Assembly: GCF_954871325.1 (NCBI RefSeq)
Contig: NC_088777.1
Location: 50,135,366-50,199,365, forward strand
DNA from: Gordionus sp. m RMFG-2023
Taxonomy: Eukaryota; Nematomorpha; Gordioida; Chordodea; Parachordodidae
Length of the DNA: 64,000 nt
Direction of reading: 5' to 3'
The notes under the pieces are model-generated. The model had not been told where the DNA came from, did no database searches, and worked only from the letters and a program-made list of their open reading frames with translations. The position numbers and the translations under genes are program-made. Each line of letters opens with the position of its first letter. Positions within the stretch are counted from its first letter, which is position 1. Of this stretch, positions 36,330 through 49,016 are shown one piece after another.

Positions 36330-39300
36330 GTCGTATATTTTACAAATAATATGTTGAACCATCTTCATATTATCATTCATGACTTTTTAGACAAAACAAG
36401 TGTGGTTTATGGTGCACTCCTATAAATATAGTTAAATTTTATTTTAATTAAAAAATAAATCGCTGCATGAAAATGGCTAATACGAACCCCCCCCCCCCCA
36501 TCGCCAAAACTTGCCCAGCATATTTACGTTTATTTAAAATTTTATTTCAAGATATCTAAAATATTGTCAATATTTTTATAAATGATAAAATTGAGATTAT
36601 CATATCACTAAGAAATAAATATTTAGCCTGAGCAACTTTTATAAAAAATAAAAAAAAATTTATCAGTATAAAATGTATTAAAAATATATTTCTGGGCGTA
36701 AATTCATATTTACAAATAAAAGCTTTTCAAGAGCATGATTCTACGAAACATTTTTAAACTTATTATAATATATTTATAGCTTAAATTTCAAAATATCTTG
36801 TTTTTAAATTATTAACGAAATTACCTGGCCCTGGATAACACTAACCCCGGTCTCCTCTAGAGACTCTATACTATTAATAGTGGAGGTCAGTGGTCAGGTT
36901 AAAACCTACGAACAGAGCAAAACAAATTAGATATAGTTCTTAGAATGGTCAGATCCGGCGAACCGTTAACCTTCAATAAACTATCAGTAAAAAAATGATA
37001 AAAACAGGTGTAGATCTAAATGAAAATAAAAATAAATTTGTGAGTTGAATAAATGCCTAAATTATAGAGGGCCCACTCAGGAAATTTATATCAAAACGGG
37101 GAATTCTTTTGATAATTATTATTTTTTTTAAAATAAATATAGCGGCAAATTTTTGTTTTCCAATGGACTTTTAAAACCCCATTTTATACATTGTTAACAA
37201 TTTTTGATATTTGTTTAACCTTGATAACTATTAACATTAAATACAAGTTTACTTAGTGGGAAACCGGGGTTATATCGCAGAAATTTTGCTATTTTTGCGA
37301 TTAAATTTTATTTTAATTTTATAAAATAAAACTAATTTTATCATTGGATGGACTCAACTTTATACAACTAATTACAAAAATCTGGGGCTTTTCTACCTTT
37401 TTTATACTGTAACGACCCTGGGTAATATGGAACCATCATCGCTTTGGGCATCTCTAGAAATAACTTCATCAAAAATGTAATCGGTAAAATATATAAGAGT
37501 TTAATGGGTAGATTCCACAGGCAAAATCTCACTTAAAATATTTTGTAGTATCGTTGCCCTGGAATATGTTTGCTACATAAATATGCCATAAATATTTTAG
37601 CCAAATTTTACATTATTACCCCTAATGATAAAATTTTTTTAGCTGATTGCCTTTTCACTCATCTTTGATATAATAGACCTTTGTCTCATATATTGAAAAT
37701 TTAGTTTTTAGTCACCATTCTTCCTAATCCCACTAAAACTTCTCAAAATTATCGGAATAATAACAGGACTATTCCCGAATTCTGATAATTAAGGTAATGC
37801 TGGACAAATTTTGCCATTGCTATATTCTACAGAAAACCTTCAAAACCATCAAGTAGCCATCAGCAATAATATTCCAGCTTGTTCATGGGAAATAACAAAT
37901 CAGTCATATTAAAAAATTCATCCTCCCCAGTTAAATCGTCAAATGATGGCAATGTAGGCTTTGTAGTAATCTCCGCCTTCACACAGATATATATATATAT
38001 TATAGAATTAAAAACTTAATTTAAATGATGATTTACTTAGTTAGCCGCAATAATATATATTAAATTAACCTTGTAAATTAATTAGTTATTAAATTTAGTG
38101 ACACGTCATTATTATAGTTTTATTAATTTAATATTATTGTAATTTAATTTGATAGATTAGCCTGATTTAACAAATTATATGTAATAAATATAATTAGTAA
38201 ACGATTACGAATTAAAAAAAAATTCATAATAACAAAAAGACAATGTTAAACATAAGTAATAAAGCAATATAAAATACAAAATAAATAAAAGCGAAACAAG
38301 CATATTTATTCAAAAAACCCCAATCCACCCTAATCTTCGGGAGAGATTGAATTGATAAAACAAACATAATAATTAGCCTTAAAAATAAATATCGCGATCC
38401 TCTGCCTTAAGTAAAACTTCGCGACGCTCCTCAGAATTTTTGCTGATTAAGCGGAATCTTTAAATACTTTTTTTAGGGCCAAATTATCATAGTTATTAAA
38501 GTGGAGCAGTACAGCAAGATAAAAGAAAATTAGGTGATTTGAAAAATAAAAAAATCAATTATCTTTTCCTTTCTCTTAAATATATTAACAAAACGTCCAT
38601 AAACAATTACAAATTGACACAGTTTATAGCAATATTAAGTTATTAATCTACATTTCTAATATTAATATTTAAATAATTATAATACACCCTGTTAAAACTA
38701 GTGTTTACCGATTCGGGTCTATTTTTTAAAAAGACCCGATTAATTATAAACTAAAAATAATATTATTATAAGCCAGGATGTTTTGCTTATAGCTGGCAGA
38801 AAGAAAAATTATTTCCTAATACTAGTTGATTTTTATACCATTTTAATATATTTTAATTAATTAAAGAGAAATTTTTATAAATACTTTTATGTTTTCTATG
38901 CTACCTAAGGCAAAAAAAACATTACCCTGAAATATACTAGTATATTATGCCTGTAATTGGAACATTAGAAGTATATTTAAACCCAATGTATAGATATATA
39001 AATATTTATCTGAAATTATTAATTGATTAGTATGCCCAAATAAATTGGTTTTCTTGGAACATATTACATTTTAGAGTAGATTATTTACTGTGAAATTTTA
39101 ATTTTTTATTAAAAAAATATTAATAAAGAATTAATTATTTTATTGTTAAAATTAATTTTAAATCTTAAGCATGAAGCGATATGAAAGGCAAACATCAGTA
39201 TATGCAGTTTTTCAAAATATTTTTTAGAGAATTAGTTTAAGAATTGGAAATGAAAAGAGCTTATAATATATACTATCCAAATATATAAATAATTAAAATT

Positions 39301-39410
39301 TTTAATTTCTATATTTGTGTTTTATTTTTCTTGTAAATACTATTTAATAAGAATTTTTATAAATATATAAGTTCCTATCTTCGTAAATCCTTTGCAATAA
39401 ATACCAAATT
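36330..39410. other. Intergenic sequence, no gene recognised
   Basis: It holds a C-run near 36486, a GC-richer patch near 36830-36970, and a fragment TAGTGTTTACCGATTCGGGTC at about 38699 that looks like one end of a hAT-type MITE. From about 39080 to 39410 the sequence resembles the upstream regions of the single-exon receptor (33500-33700) and its pseudogene (53750-53800). No coding frame is supported. Confidence 0.45.
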
Positions 39411-39419
39411 AGTTGATAA

Positions 39420-39560
39420 TGAATTACTTAAATGTTAGGATAATTTACATTTTACTAATAATATATCTCAATTTGTATATAGTAAATATATTTAATTGCG
39501 TATTATTGATAGAGAATACTAGATTCATATGCATTACTCCTTGTCTAAAAGTTATGGTTT
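39420..39560 (+). pseudogene. Remnant of the single-exon receptor
   Basis: The start (ATGAATTACTTAAATG) and the words encoding NIFNCVLLI and a damaged TM2 match the intact gene at 33958-35166. Most of TM1 between them is deleted, and recognisable homology stops near 39560. Upstream sequence is also shared, so this was a duplicated gene with its flank, not a processed copy. Confidence 0.75.
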
Positions 39561-39724
39561 ATTTCAGAAATTTATTAAAAGAAAATGTTTTATTAATAAT
39601 TTAGTCAAAAAATTTTAATGCTCAATAAAATGTCTCATCAACCATATTGGTCCAAAGATTCCATAACATCTTCCGATTTTAAATTTAACAACACTAAATT
39701 AACCTGTAATTCTATTACTATAAA

Positions 39725-40340
39725 AAAATATATTCTTCTAATAATTTATATATTTCTGAACCTTGAGATTCAATGTTTTCATTATCAAAGGAATGCTGTA
39801 TTTAAAAGATGAGAAACACATTTCAATCGTTTATGATTTTCAAATGCTTTTCATATTAGCTCCTTGGTCTGTAATGAATATCATTTCAGATAAATATGCC
39901 CTACTGTATACTGATATAAAAAATTAGTGAAATTGGTTACTTTTTAATATTTTCACCCGTCTTTTTTTTCTTCTTCAAACTTGCATGCATACAATAAAGC
40001 TTTATTAATTTTCCAGAAATCGTTTAAGAAATGAATAGTATAAATTACATAGGATAATTTCTTGTAATCATCAGTACAAAGGTCTGTGGTGGCCATAAAA
40101 AATTTAAACAATATTTTCATACATTTGTTACCAGCACATCGACCCTTCTTTTAATTTCGGGAAATAATTTATTGCGTGTGCCATCATCATCTATTAAATT
40201 TCTAGAAATTTGGGATTTGGAATATACTTTTAACGTCAATATTTTCATATATTGAGCCAAATTTGGCAAAATATTGGCAACAATTAACCTTCCTCATAAA
40301 TTTTATCAAATGATCTCAAATCACCTTCACAAAACATGGT
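39725..40340 (-). pseudogene. Decayed hAT transposase fragment
   Basis: On the minus strand, broken frames spell the hAT core: TTDLCTDDYKKLSYVIYTIH-like sequence near 40090-40110, HFLNDFWKINKALLYACKFE near 40000, DQGANMKS near 39860, then FENHKRLKCVSHLLNTAF near 39800 and SEIYKLLEEYIFL near 39745. Several stops and frameshifts interrupt it. It is a different, older element from the one at 42780-44905. A TTTAACAACACTA word at 39684-39696 could be its terminal repeat. Confidence 0.7.
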
Positions 40341-41019
40341 AAGCATTTTTGTACACTCATTTTTTTTTTATAATTTGGTACAACTTTTGAGTTTTTGGGA
40401 TGAGTACCAAAAAGGCTATCATTGTTATTTGAGACTTTTTACTCTCTACTGTAAATTCACATATATACCTTTTTTTTTAATTTGTGCCTAAAATAATTTA
40501 ATGATATCATATATTTTATGTATAATGCTGCTAACCTATTCTTATAGAATAATGAGCATATATATATTTGAAAAAACTGCAACTTTAATCTTTTCAACAA
40601 TTTATTTTAAATTTGGCATCTATTGAAATAAATATTTTAATATGAAAATATGAGACTATTTAATTAAATATTTATTAGTAAAATATGTTTTATTTACCTT
40701 GATAGAATATAATGACAGTAGAGTATGTAATAATATCGTTTAAACCAGGCAATGCAATATACTAAAGTATAATCACAAAATAGTTTGGTATATGGTGTAA
40801 ATTAAAATGGCATGTTATTCTGATTTGACATGATAAATAAAAAATTTGTTGTTTTATAATTGACATTATGAATTATAATGATATTTTTAGAATATTTATA
40901 TTAATATTTATTTATCGGGTAGGTTCAGTAATTTTCTTTTAATGTGACCCCACCTGAACCTCTGGGTGGGGCTACGGACAGCGCGTACAGTTCTCTAGGG
41001 CTAGTGGGGTAGATATAGT

Positions 41020-41445
41020 GTTTGCAACGGTCTGGTCCGGTCTTTTTTTCTAAAACGAGACCGGACCAATGGACCGTTAAGTCAAATGAGCATTTTATTA
41101 AAAATGAATAGTTAAACTAACCTATTAATATTTCAATTATATCATCAATTCATTTTTATTATGTTATACACAAATGCCTAATCAAAAAAATATTAAAATA
41201 CAAATTTATTTAATATAAATTATATCAATATGAATATGATTTACATATTTAATTAATTTTTTTGATATATATATTTGGTTATAAAATAAATTGTATATAA
41301 ATAATTTAATTATCTTCTAAAAAATCAAAAATGATTCCATTTTTTATCCATGATTCAAGTGCCATGATAGATTGAACCATCTTTGGATTCATTCTATTGC
41401 GTTTTTTAGTTATTTTATCATTAGCTTTAGAAATGTTAATACAAT
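41020..41445 (-). mobile_element. End of another hAT element with transposase C-terminus
   Basis: Minus-strand translation of about 41440-41312 gives NDKITKKRNRMNPKMVQSIM then ALESWIKNGIIFDFLEDN and a stop, the usual last part of hAT transposases after the dimerisation motif. About 220 bp further, at 41020, is a sequence starting TAGTGTTTGCAACGGTCTGG, suitable as the terminal inverted repeat. The rest of the element is not visible. Confidence 0.6.
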
Positions 41446-41459
41446 AAAATAAAACGTTA

Positions 41460-42770
41460 ATATAAACTAAAAATTTTCGCCGAAAGGTGTAAATAAAATC
41501 AAATTTAAAATCAAATTTATCGACTTATTCAATAATATATATATATATATACAGGTGAAGATCTGATTTTGGCTAAGAATTTTTCAAATTGGTTTTAAGA
41601 TACTACTTTATTTCTACAAAATAACCATTTTGAATTTATCACCATTTGTAATTCTTCATGCCCTACTCTCGCCAACCCAAGGTCTGGCTAGGGTGAAACC
41701 TTAGTTTAGATTATATTTGATTTAAATTTTTAATGGCATTTCATTATTATAATTACAGTTTAAGCAGTTTTTTACAAATTTGTATTAAATTCCAAAATAA
41801 AAGTTTCCGCTTTCCTACCAAATCTATATTATCATTTTTATAAATAGAATATTATAGTGCTAGTTTTTTTTTGTAAAAAGAATAAGGTTTTATATATATA
41901 TATAGGGTCTTTTTAACATAAGTAAATTTTATTTTAAAAGTTATATCAATCTTTTATGAAGAATCTAAATTTTTGGATTTTAGGAAAATCGGAAAAATAT
42001 CAGTCTGAATTCAGATGCAATACTTTTGAAAATTAAAAAACCCTGTCAAAAATGTTTTTTATTAAATCTAATGATCAAAAGTTGGATAAATTTTTTTATT
42101 GATAAAACAATCAATTCCACTAAAGTGCATTTGCAAAATGCACTTGATGAATATTATAATATATTATTAAAAACCGAATATTAATCCATATAAGGTAAAA
42201 GTTTTTCACAAAAAATCTTTCATCCTCCGAGATCACATTTAGTTAAAATATATGAATTCGCCTTTATCAAATATAGTTAAAAAATATATTATATATACAT
42301 GCATACATAATATATATATATAATGCATAATTTTAGTTGTAAATTAAATTATTATAAGAGTAAAACAAACTAATTATCAAATCTTACATTACAATATATC
42401 ATAGCAGTGTCAAATAAAACTAAATTATTGTACCATTATGGTTTAGAAGATAGTGATTATCTATTTTAATAATTTATATTTAAATAATTCTATTTATAAA
42501 AATCTTTAGATTTTTTTTATACCGTTATAACTCATCATTTTGATATCCTTGCTCACTAAAATGATATTATAAAAATTGATTTCGAATTTTTAATACATAA
42601 TATTATATTACCTCTTTGCCTCAAAATCAGGTCTTCTTAATAAATAAAAGATATTTATTTAACATATCCCCATTATACTCTTTAACTTTATTGTAAGTTA
42701 GAATATAGAATTATGAATCATTTAATATGGGGAAGAGGTGTATAAAAATATTTTGTGTCACTATAAATAT
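41460..42770. other. AT-rich spacer, no gene recognised
   Basis: TA-type microsatellites near 41537, 41894 and 42308. No supported coding or paired inverted sequence. Confidence 0.4.
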
Positions 42771-42779
42771 TGTACCAAT

Positions 42780-44905
42780 CAGAGTTGTTAAAAGATACTT
42801 TTTAAATGGATCTAGATACAGATACAGATACATAGTCTCAAAAGTTATCTAGATACAGATACAGCGTCTAAAAAGTTATCAAGATATGTTATACAATTTT
42901 TAAATGTATCTGTATACAGATACATTTTTTATTATGCTCTTATAGGTTTTCATAAACCTAAATTAATATTATATTGTGAAAATTCATGAAATGAGCTAAA
43001 AAATTTATTGACGCGATATTACATTTATCAGAATATAACTAAAATAATGATTTTAATATAATATATGATAATATATGATTAAATAATTATTAGATTTCAG
43101 TAATAAAACATTTTCAAAATTTTGATCATTTAGGCATCCTCGTTTATCTGTAAAGACATTTTTAGCAACACTAAATAGTCTTTCCACAGGGGCGCTTGAA
43201 GGAATTGTAGTGTTATATTTAATAAATAACAATTTTATATCAGGGTATTCTTTAAAAATGCTAAAATCTCTACATTCATTTTTGAAAAAATTATTTAAAA
43301 TTTGTTGATTATCAAAATTTAAATCATTATTAGAAATTATATCTGCTGTAGGGTACTGAAAAAAATCTGAAATTAAATTATTTGTTTTTTTTTGGCAGGT
43401 TATTTGCTTGCAGTCAGTTGATGACTTTGATAATTCACCAGCTAATCTTTGTAATAATTGTTTTCTTTTATTAAGATTTTCTTCCATTTGCAACCATGTC
43501 CAATCAAGTTTACAAAAAGGGTGGAGCATGGTTGCTATAATATTATCATCTTCAAATAAGGTCACAATAAACCTAGAATTATTAAATATTTTTAATTTAT
43601 TATATTAATTTACCTATCCTCAATCCCTTTAAGTAAGGCATCTAAGAGTAAACAGAATCTCAGGTTCATTTCTTTAAAATTCTTTAATTTGATAATAAGT
43701 TGTGAAATAGTTGCACAGTAATAAGCTGTGTACATATACTTATCTCCCTGCAAAATATCAAGGGAATTAGCTATTGGCTTCATTAGCTAATTGAAAATAA
43801 TGCTATATATATAAATATTATTTATAACTTACTAAACAATATTCATGAATAAAATCACATTCATTAGGTAAAAACCTAGGTAGTTTTATTCCATCACATA
43901 TCTTGTCTACTTTGTCAGATTTATCTTTAATAATTTCTGACATTAATTGTAAGGCATTATAGGTGGAGTTCCATCTAGTTATATTAGGACATATAAAATA
44001 ACGACCAATATATTCCTTAATAATTCAGATGAAATAGGAGACTTATTTTGCCTATTCCATATATTTTGGCATTTAAGTAGTGTTGTGCTATATATCTAAT
44101 GAAGAAAATATTACTTATTTAATTAAAATTAGTTTTACCCTCTGATATTGTTTACACTGCATGGCTCTATTGGCATCCACAGTGGCTATAAGATTCAATG
44201 TGTGACTGGCACAACATTGGTGATGAGGTAAAACTAAATGATTCTGATAATTCAGAATCCTGTGCAGTATTATAAAGATTTGATATAGAAATTGGCACAA
44301 CTGCTTCATCTTCCAGATCATCAATTGATTCACTTGTATTATTTTCAATTGGCTTGAAAACTCTTTAATAAATTAAGTAATCAATCATATATTATGTTTA
44401 TATTTATTTATAATAAAATAAACCTAAAACATTTTTTAAAATTTTTGGCATTATCTGTAATGGTCTTTGAAATTTTATTTTGAATGCAATAATCCTTAGC
44501 TATATCTTGTAAATTTTTTGCTATTTTATCATATGTATGACTACCAGTCATTCTTTTACAAGCCAACGCTACATTTTTACTTTCCAAACTTATTGGATTT
44601 ATATAATAATTCTTTATTATAATATTAATAAATATTAATATATAATATATATATATATATATATTTATTTATTTCATAAGCTCATATGAAATAAAATAAA
44701 TTTTACAGTCAAATATTTTTATTTATAATAAAAAAAGGGGTATATAAAATGTATCTGAAAAAGTATCTAAAAACAGATACAGACACCTCTAAAATAATAT
44801 CTAGATACAGATACAGATATCTTTCTAAAAAATCTATCTAGATACAGATACAGATACTACATTTTTATATCTAGATACAAGTATCTAGATACTTTAACAA
44901 CTCTG
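42780..44905 (-). mobile_element. hAT transposon with both ends and perfect 8-bp target duplication
   Basis: The 2126-bp element begins CAGAGTTGTTAAAAGATAC and ends GTATCTAGATACTTTAACAA then CTCTG. GTACCAAT lies directly on both sides (42772-42779 and 44906-44913). Subterminal regions of about 150 bp carry many copies of AGATACAGATAC-type words, likely transposase-binding sites. Between them is a decayed transposase on the minus strand. The small size and absent N-terminal region show that it is internally deleted. The perfect target duplication indicates a recent insertion. The 31613-31774 element has the same ends. Confidence 0.97.
43053..44610 (-). pseudogene. hAT transposase, spliced, truncated and frameshifted
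   Basis: Minus-strand exons encode, in order: ESKNVALACKRMTGSHTYDK with KTITDNAKNFKKCF (about 44595-44430); DLEDEAVVPISISNLYN and LPHHQCCASHTLNLIATVDA (about 44360-44150); KCQNIWNRQ, TRWNSTYNALQLMSEIIKD and a region to HEYCL (44085-43830); KPIANSLDILQGDKYMYTAY to LLLDALLKGIED (about 43785-43612); then the C-terminal exon with the dimerisation motif SSAPVERLFSVAKNVFTDKR (about 43205-43130). Exact introns are 46 bp (about 43830-43785) and 41 bp (about 43610-43570), each GT-AG. Frameshifts are apparent near 44235 and 44020. The zinc-finger N-terminus and start are missing. Not functional as it stands, unless the shifts are sequence errors and another start exists. Confidence 0.85.
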
Positions 44906-44913
44906 GTACCAAT

Positions 44914-46439
44914 ATTTAATATTAGTTTTAGAATTACGAAAGTAATTATCTAAAATATTTAAACATTATATATTTTGATATGAACATGATCATACCCAAA
45001 AAGATTTGTAAGATCCCGTTAGCATCTATATATTTATTAATATATAAGAATTTTATTTAAGGGGGGGGGGGGGGGGGTGAATTTGAAAATTTCATAGAAA
45101 ATGTATTTCAAAATTTATAGAATTTCAAATAAATTTGCCACTAAATTTTAACTCTTAATTTATAATAAAAATTTTATAAGTTTAACACATATATGGTAAA
45201 AATTGCCTGAAATATAAAGGTTAGGGAAAATGTATTTACGAATATATAGGGTTGAAGTCTGCAAATTGCCCGGTCTAACTAAGGTTTCCTGGACTGGCCA
45301 TTTTAAAAATACAAGGTCTAACCCGAAATATATGTTGCTAAACACCAAAATAAACAACTATTAATAATATTGTTGGCGAGTGCTTAAATTAAAAATACTA
45401 TACTTTATGGATTATCACTTCTATCTAATATGAGAATTCACAAAAAAATATTACAAAATAATTTTTCCCGGCCACAAAACCTCTTGACAAAATTGTATAA
45501 AAATCACAGTTTGGATACTCAATACATTCTTCGGGAAATACATTTTCAGCATAAAAAAATTTCACATTAAAAATCCATTCTCGGTAAAGTAATTTAGAAT
45601 TGACAGATTTATATATCAAATTGCCTTGAATTACACATCTCGTTATAACATATACAACATTCAGATAGTCATTATAAATCATATTTAAACAATTACTATT
45701 TCATAACATCGGTATAGTCAATTAGTTAATATTTTAGTCTCTGCCACGGAGAGCTAAACATTAGTTGGAGTCAATTAATTTAAAAATTATTATAATTCAT
45801 TTTTACTATTATATAAAAAGAAAATAAAGTTAATATTGTCTTTAAAGAAAATATATTTATTTGAAATTGACCTGTCAAACATCAATCAATTGACCCAATC
45901 GTATTTGACTGTCAAATACACAATCCTGGTAATTATTTTATAATTCTATTTTTAAAAAAAATGATTGCTAATAATTATAATAATCATTGGAGATGGAACC
46001 CAAACAGGATAAAAAAGGGATAATTTTTAGTTTGCTTTAAGATGAAATTTTTAAAAAATCGAAAATTTTACCAAGTTTAAGGAACTCCCGGCCTCCTAAC
46101 CCCAGGTCTTAGCTACGATTAATATTTTTATGGAAAAAAATATCATACTCAGGCGTATTTCGTTTCCCAACAAGTTACCTAGAAAATATTTTAATAACAT
46201 TTATTATCTGATCTATGCGCCGTAAACAGTTATAAATTTAAAGTAAATCTAAAACCTGAGGAATCAAATTTGAGGATAGTATCTATATAAAAATGAATAC
46301 ATATCATTGTATTTACAACAAATCTACAAAATTATTTAAGCGAGTGTTAAAAAGCTAATATCTTTCTGTAATTCAATTCATTGTTGGTGATTTTCTTTAT
46401 AGTAATCGAATATTTATATCTCAACAGCTTTATATACAT
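44914..46439. other. Intergenic sequence with a 17-base G run
   Basis: Bases 45061-45077 are an unbroken run of 17 G in otherwise AT-rich DNA. No gene was recognised; the longest minus-strand frame (about 45425-45682) resembles no family I know and has no supporting features. Confidence 0.4.
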
Positions 46440-46689
46440 CAGGGACCTGCAGCGCCATCACTAAGCCCGGCCTGGGTACCCGGGCCGGACAGTATTTTAA
46501 TTTTTTTAAATTTACCCAGGCCGGGCCGAGCCTAGAAAATTTTTTAAAAAAAAAAAAATATTCTCGCCGACCCGTATATTTTAAAACTAAATATTTGATA
46601 TCGCTATTATTAGCTGTAAAAAAATCAAAAATAAATAAAATATATTTTTAAAAATAATTCGGGTTAGGCCGTACCTCTGTAGGTGTCTG
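46440..46689. mobile_element. GC-rich hAT-type MITE
   Basis: The left end CAGGGACCTGCAGCGCC and the right end, inverted, CAGACACCTACAGAGG pair imperfectly. Flanks are ATATACAT and ATATATAT, similar but in low-complexity sequence. Ends carry GGCCTGGG and CGGGCCGGAC words like the 26620-26984 family. Confidence 0.65.
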
Positions 46690-47800
46690 ATATATATATA
46701 TATATTTTTATTTTTAAAAAGGAGATGGGGCTACAAGTTCCTCAAAAAACATAAATAATTGTATTTCAAAATTGTAATGTGTATATTTGTTTTTAAAAAA
46801 AATTGATATTCTTTAGGTTCTGATGTATGGGATCTTATTTGGCCGCCTATATTTTTTTAAAAATTTTAAGGATTCTTTCTTTCTTTCTTTCTTTTCTTTC
46901 CTTCTTTCTTCGCTTGACATATGTCTAAGGGAAGAGATAACGTAGCAAAAAGTTGTTGATTTTTTTTGTTGTTATTAGAGTTAGGCGCACCAATTCATTT
47001 TTTTTGTTACTTATTTGAGTTAATTTTTTTATTTAAAAATAAAAATTATTGTAAAAAAATGTCCAGCATTTATTTATTTTTAATTTCCTTTCATATAAAG
47101 AAAGAAATACTTTATTTAGCCTATTGTTGTAATTGTGTAATATTATACAGATATATATATAACTTTATATAATATTCATGTCATTCAAATAATTAAATGT
47201 AAATTAGTAGATTATATATTTAATTATATATAATATCTTATGACAATAATTGAATAATGCATATACATAACTCCTTTGTTGTGTCTAAAATATATATGAA
47301 ATTGAAGTTATTTTACCTATAATGGGTGTTAATTTTTGTACTAATTTTAAAAAAATTATTAAATATAGATTATAATACGCGTATTAAATTTTTTTTTGTT
47401 TTTTTGAAATAGTTTATACTTATGTTAAGTATAAGCGTAAAATTTTCATCTCCCATATCTAGTGCATTAAAATATTTTATCGATATTACACGAAAATAAA
47501 TCTTTTACCTATGACGATATTAAAATTTGAACCTGATATATTTATATAATAAATTCTTCTATAGTTATTATATTTTTTTAAAAATAATATAATATATACC
47601 TTGGATGAAATAGTCCACATTACTTATGTAACCTATTAAAAAATTATATAAATCCTATATTTTCATTTTTTTTATAAACGAATCTTTAATAAATAAATAA
47701 AAAATTATAAATTTATAATGGCAATTAACATAAAATTCTATGTCAATTTTGTAAACCTTGGGTGTTGTTCATAATATCGCCACCTATAAATAAATATGTC
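46690..47800. other. AT-rich spacer, no gene recognised
   Basis: Contains a TTTC-type microsatellite at 46871-46912. No supported gene. Confidence 0.4.
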
Positions 47801-47805
47801 GATTG

Positions 47806-47997
47806 TAGTGAGTTGTTTAACGGCACGTTTTGAGCCGAATTTTTAAAAAAAGGCTAACTCAATATTTAATCCATAAAAATTATTACGCGAGCCCGAAGAT
47901 TTTTCTCATAGAAGCAACAAAGGTCTATAAATATTTTATCGAAATATCGAAGCTTAGACAATAATTTTTTCCTGACTAAAATATTAAATCAACACTA
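47806..47997. mobile_element. hAT-type MITE, TAGTGTTGTTAAA family
   Basis: Left end TAGTGAGTTGTTTAACGGC, right end AAATCAACACTA (right inverted repeat shortened). Flanks are GTCGATTG (47798-47805) and GTCGATTT (47998-48005), seven of eight matching. The centre has CCCGAAGATTTTTCTCATAG, as in sister copies. Confidence 0.85.
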
Positions 47998-48256
47998 GTC
48001 GATTTGTAATAAAATTATAAATAAAGTATGTCCCAATTGAGAGTTTTGATATTGAGAATCAGACCCTAATCAAATAGAAATAAAAATTATATATGCTAAA
48101 ATCTGATTATTAATCTTTATTAAATAAATAACTATGATCAAATACAAAGTGACAAACATAATCAAAATAAAAGAAAAATAAAATTAATATAAGAAAATTA
48201 ATAAAATAAAAATTTAAAATCTAAGTTAAACAAAAATAATCATTTTTCCCATCATT

Positions 48257-48623
48257 GTTAGCGACAATGTGTTATTTTTTCAACTTTAAAACAATTTTTT
48301 AGCGCATTTTTTTAAATTTAAAAATTTGATTTTATTGGAAATGTATTCTATCATGCTTGGAATACTTACCCGAAATTCAGATAATTTTATCATGAGCTTT
48401 TGAACCTAATATAATTTATATTATTTCTTCCATAGATTTTTCAAATAAATTATTAATAACTCAAAATTTAAAGGTAAAATTATCAACAATTCATAAGATG
48501 GGTATTCTAAACATGCTGGAATTCATTTCCGGTAAAATCAGATTTTAAAATTTAAAAAAACGCACTAAAAATTTTAAAGTTGTAAAAATTACACATTGCC
48601 GGAAAAAACACATTGCCTCTAAC
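48257..48623. mobile_element. Inverted-repeat element with arms of about 150 bp
   Basis: The left arm GTTAGCGACAATGTG through GGAATACTTACCCGAAATTC pairs with the right arm, which inverted reads GTTAGAGGCAATGTG through AGAATACCCATCTTATGAAT. The two arms fill most of the 367-bp element, so it could fold into a long hairpin. No target duplication is clear and no protein is encoded. One arm of the same family lies at 10886-10985. Confidence 0.8.
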
Positions 48624-48846
48624 ATATATATACTTTTGTTTTTGCAAGTGGTAATATCATTTGCTAAAAATAATTATTTGAAATTATTATTTTAATCAAA
48701 CAAATACAGAAGTTGAGATACCTGCATTATGATTGCAAATCATTATTTTAGCTAAATATAGATTTTAATAAATTTAATATAGGTAAAAAAAAATAGATAT
48801 ATCGTTATAATTTGTATAAATATATTAAATAACATTATGTATTCTA

Positions 48847-49016
48847 CAGTATTGTGAATGATTTAATGATAAATTAAAACACATCCATCTAAAAATATTT
48901 TGTTTGCAAAAATATTTAAAGCATTATTGAAAAATCCTTTTATTCCTCCTTGTGCTATTTTAAATTATTTTTGCAAACAAAATATTTTTATATAGATGAG
49001 TTTAATCACAACACTG
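48847..49016. mobile_element. Short inverted-repeat element, hAT-like ends
   Basis: The left end CAGTATTGTGAATGATTTAA and the right end, inverted, CAGTGTTGTGATTAAACTC share a longer inner inverted repeat around AAAATATTTTGTTTGCAAAA. Flanks GTATTCTA and TACTTTGT do not match well. Confidence 0.65.

Noticed and set aside
45425-45682. 85-codon minus-strand open frame
   Set aside because: No family resemblance, no splice context, and low-complexity surroundings. I could not support it as a gene.
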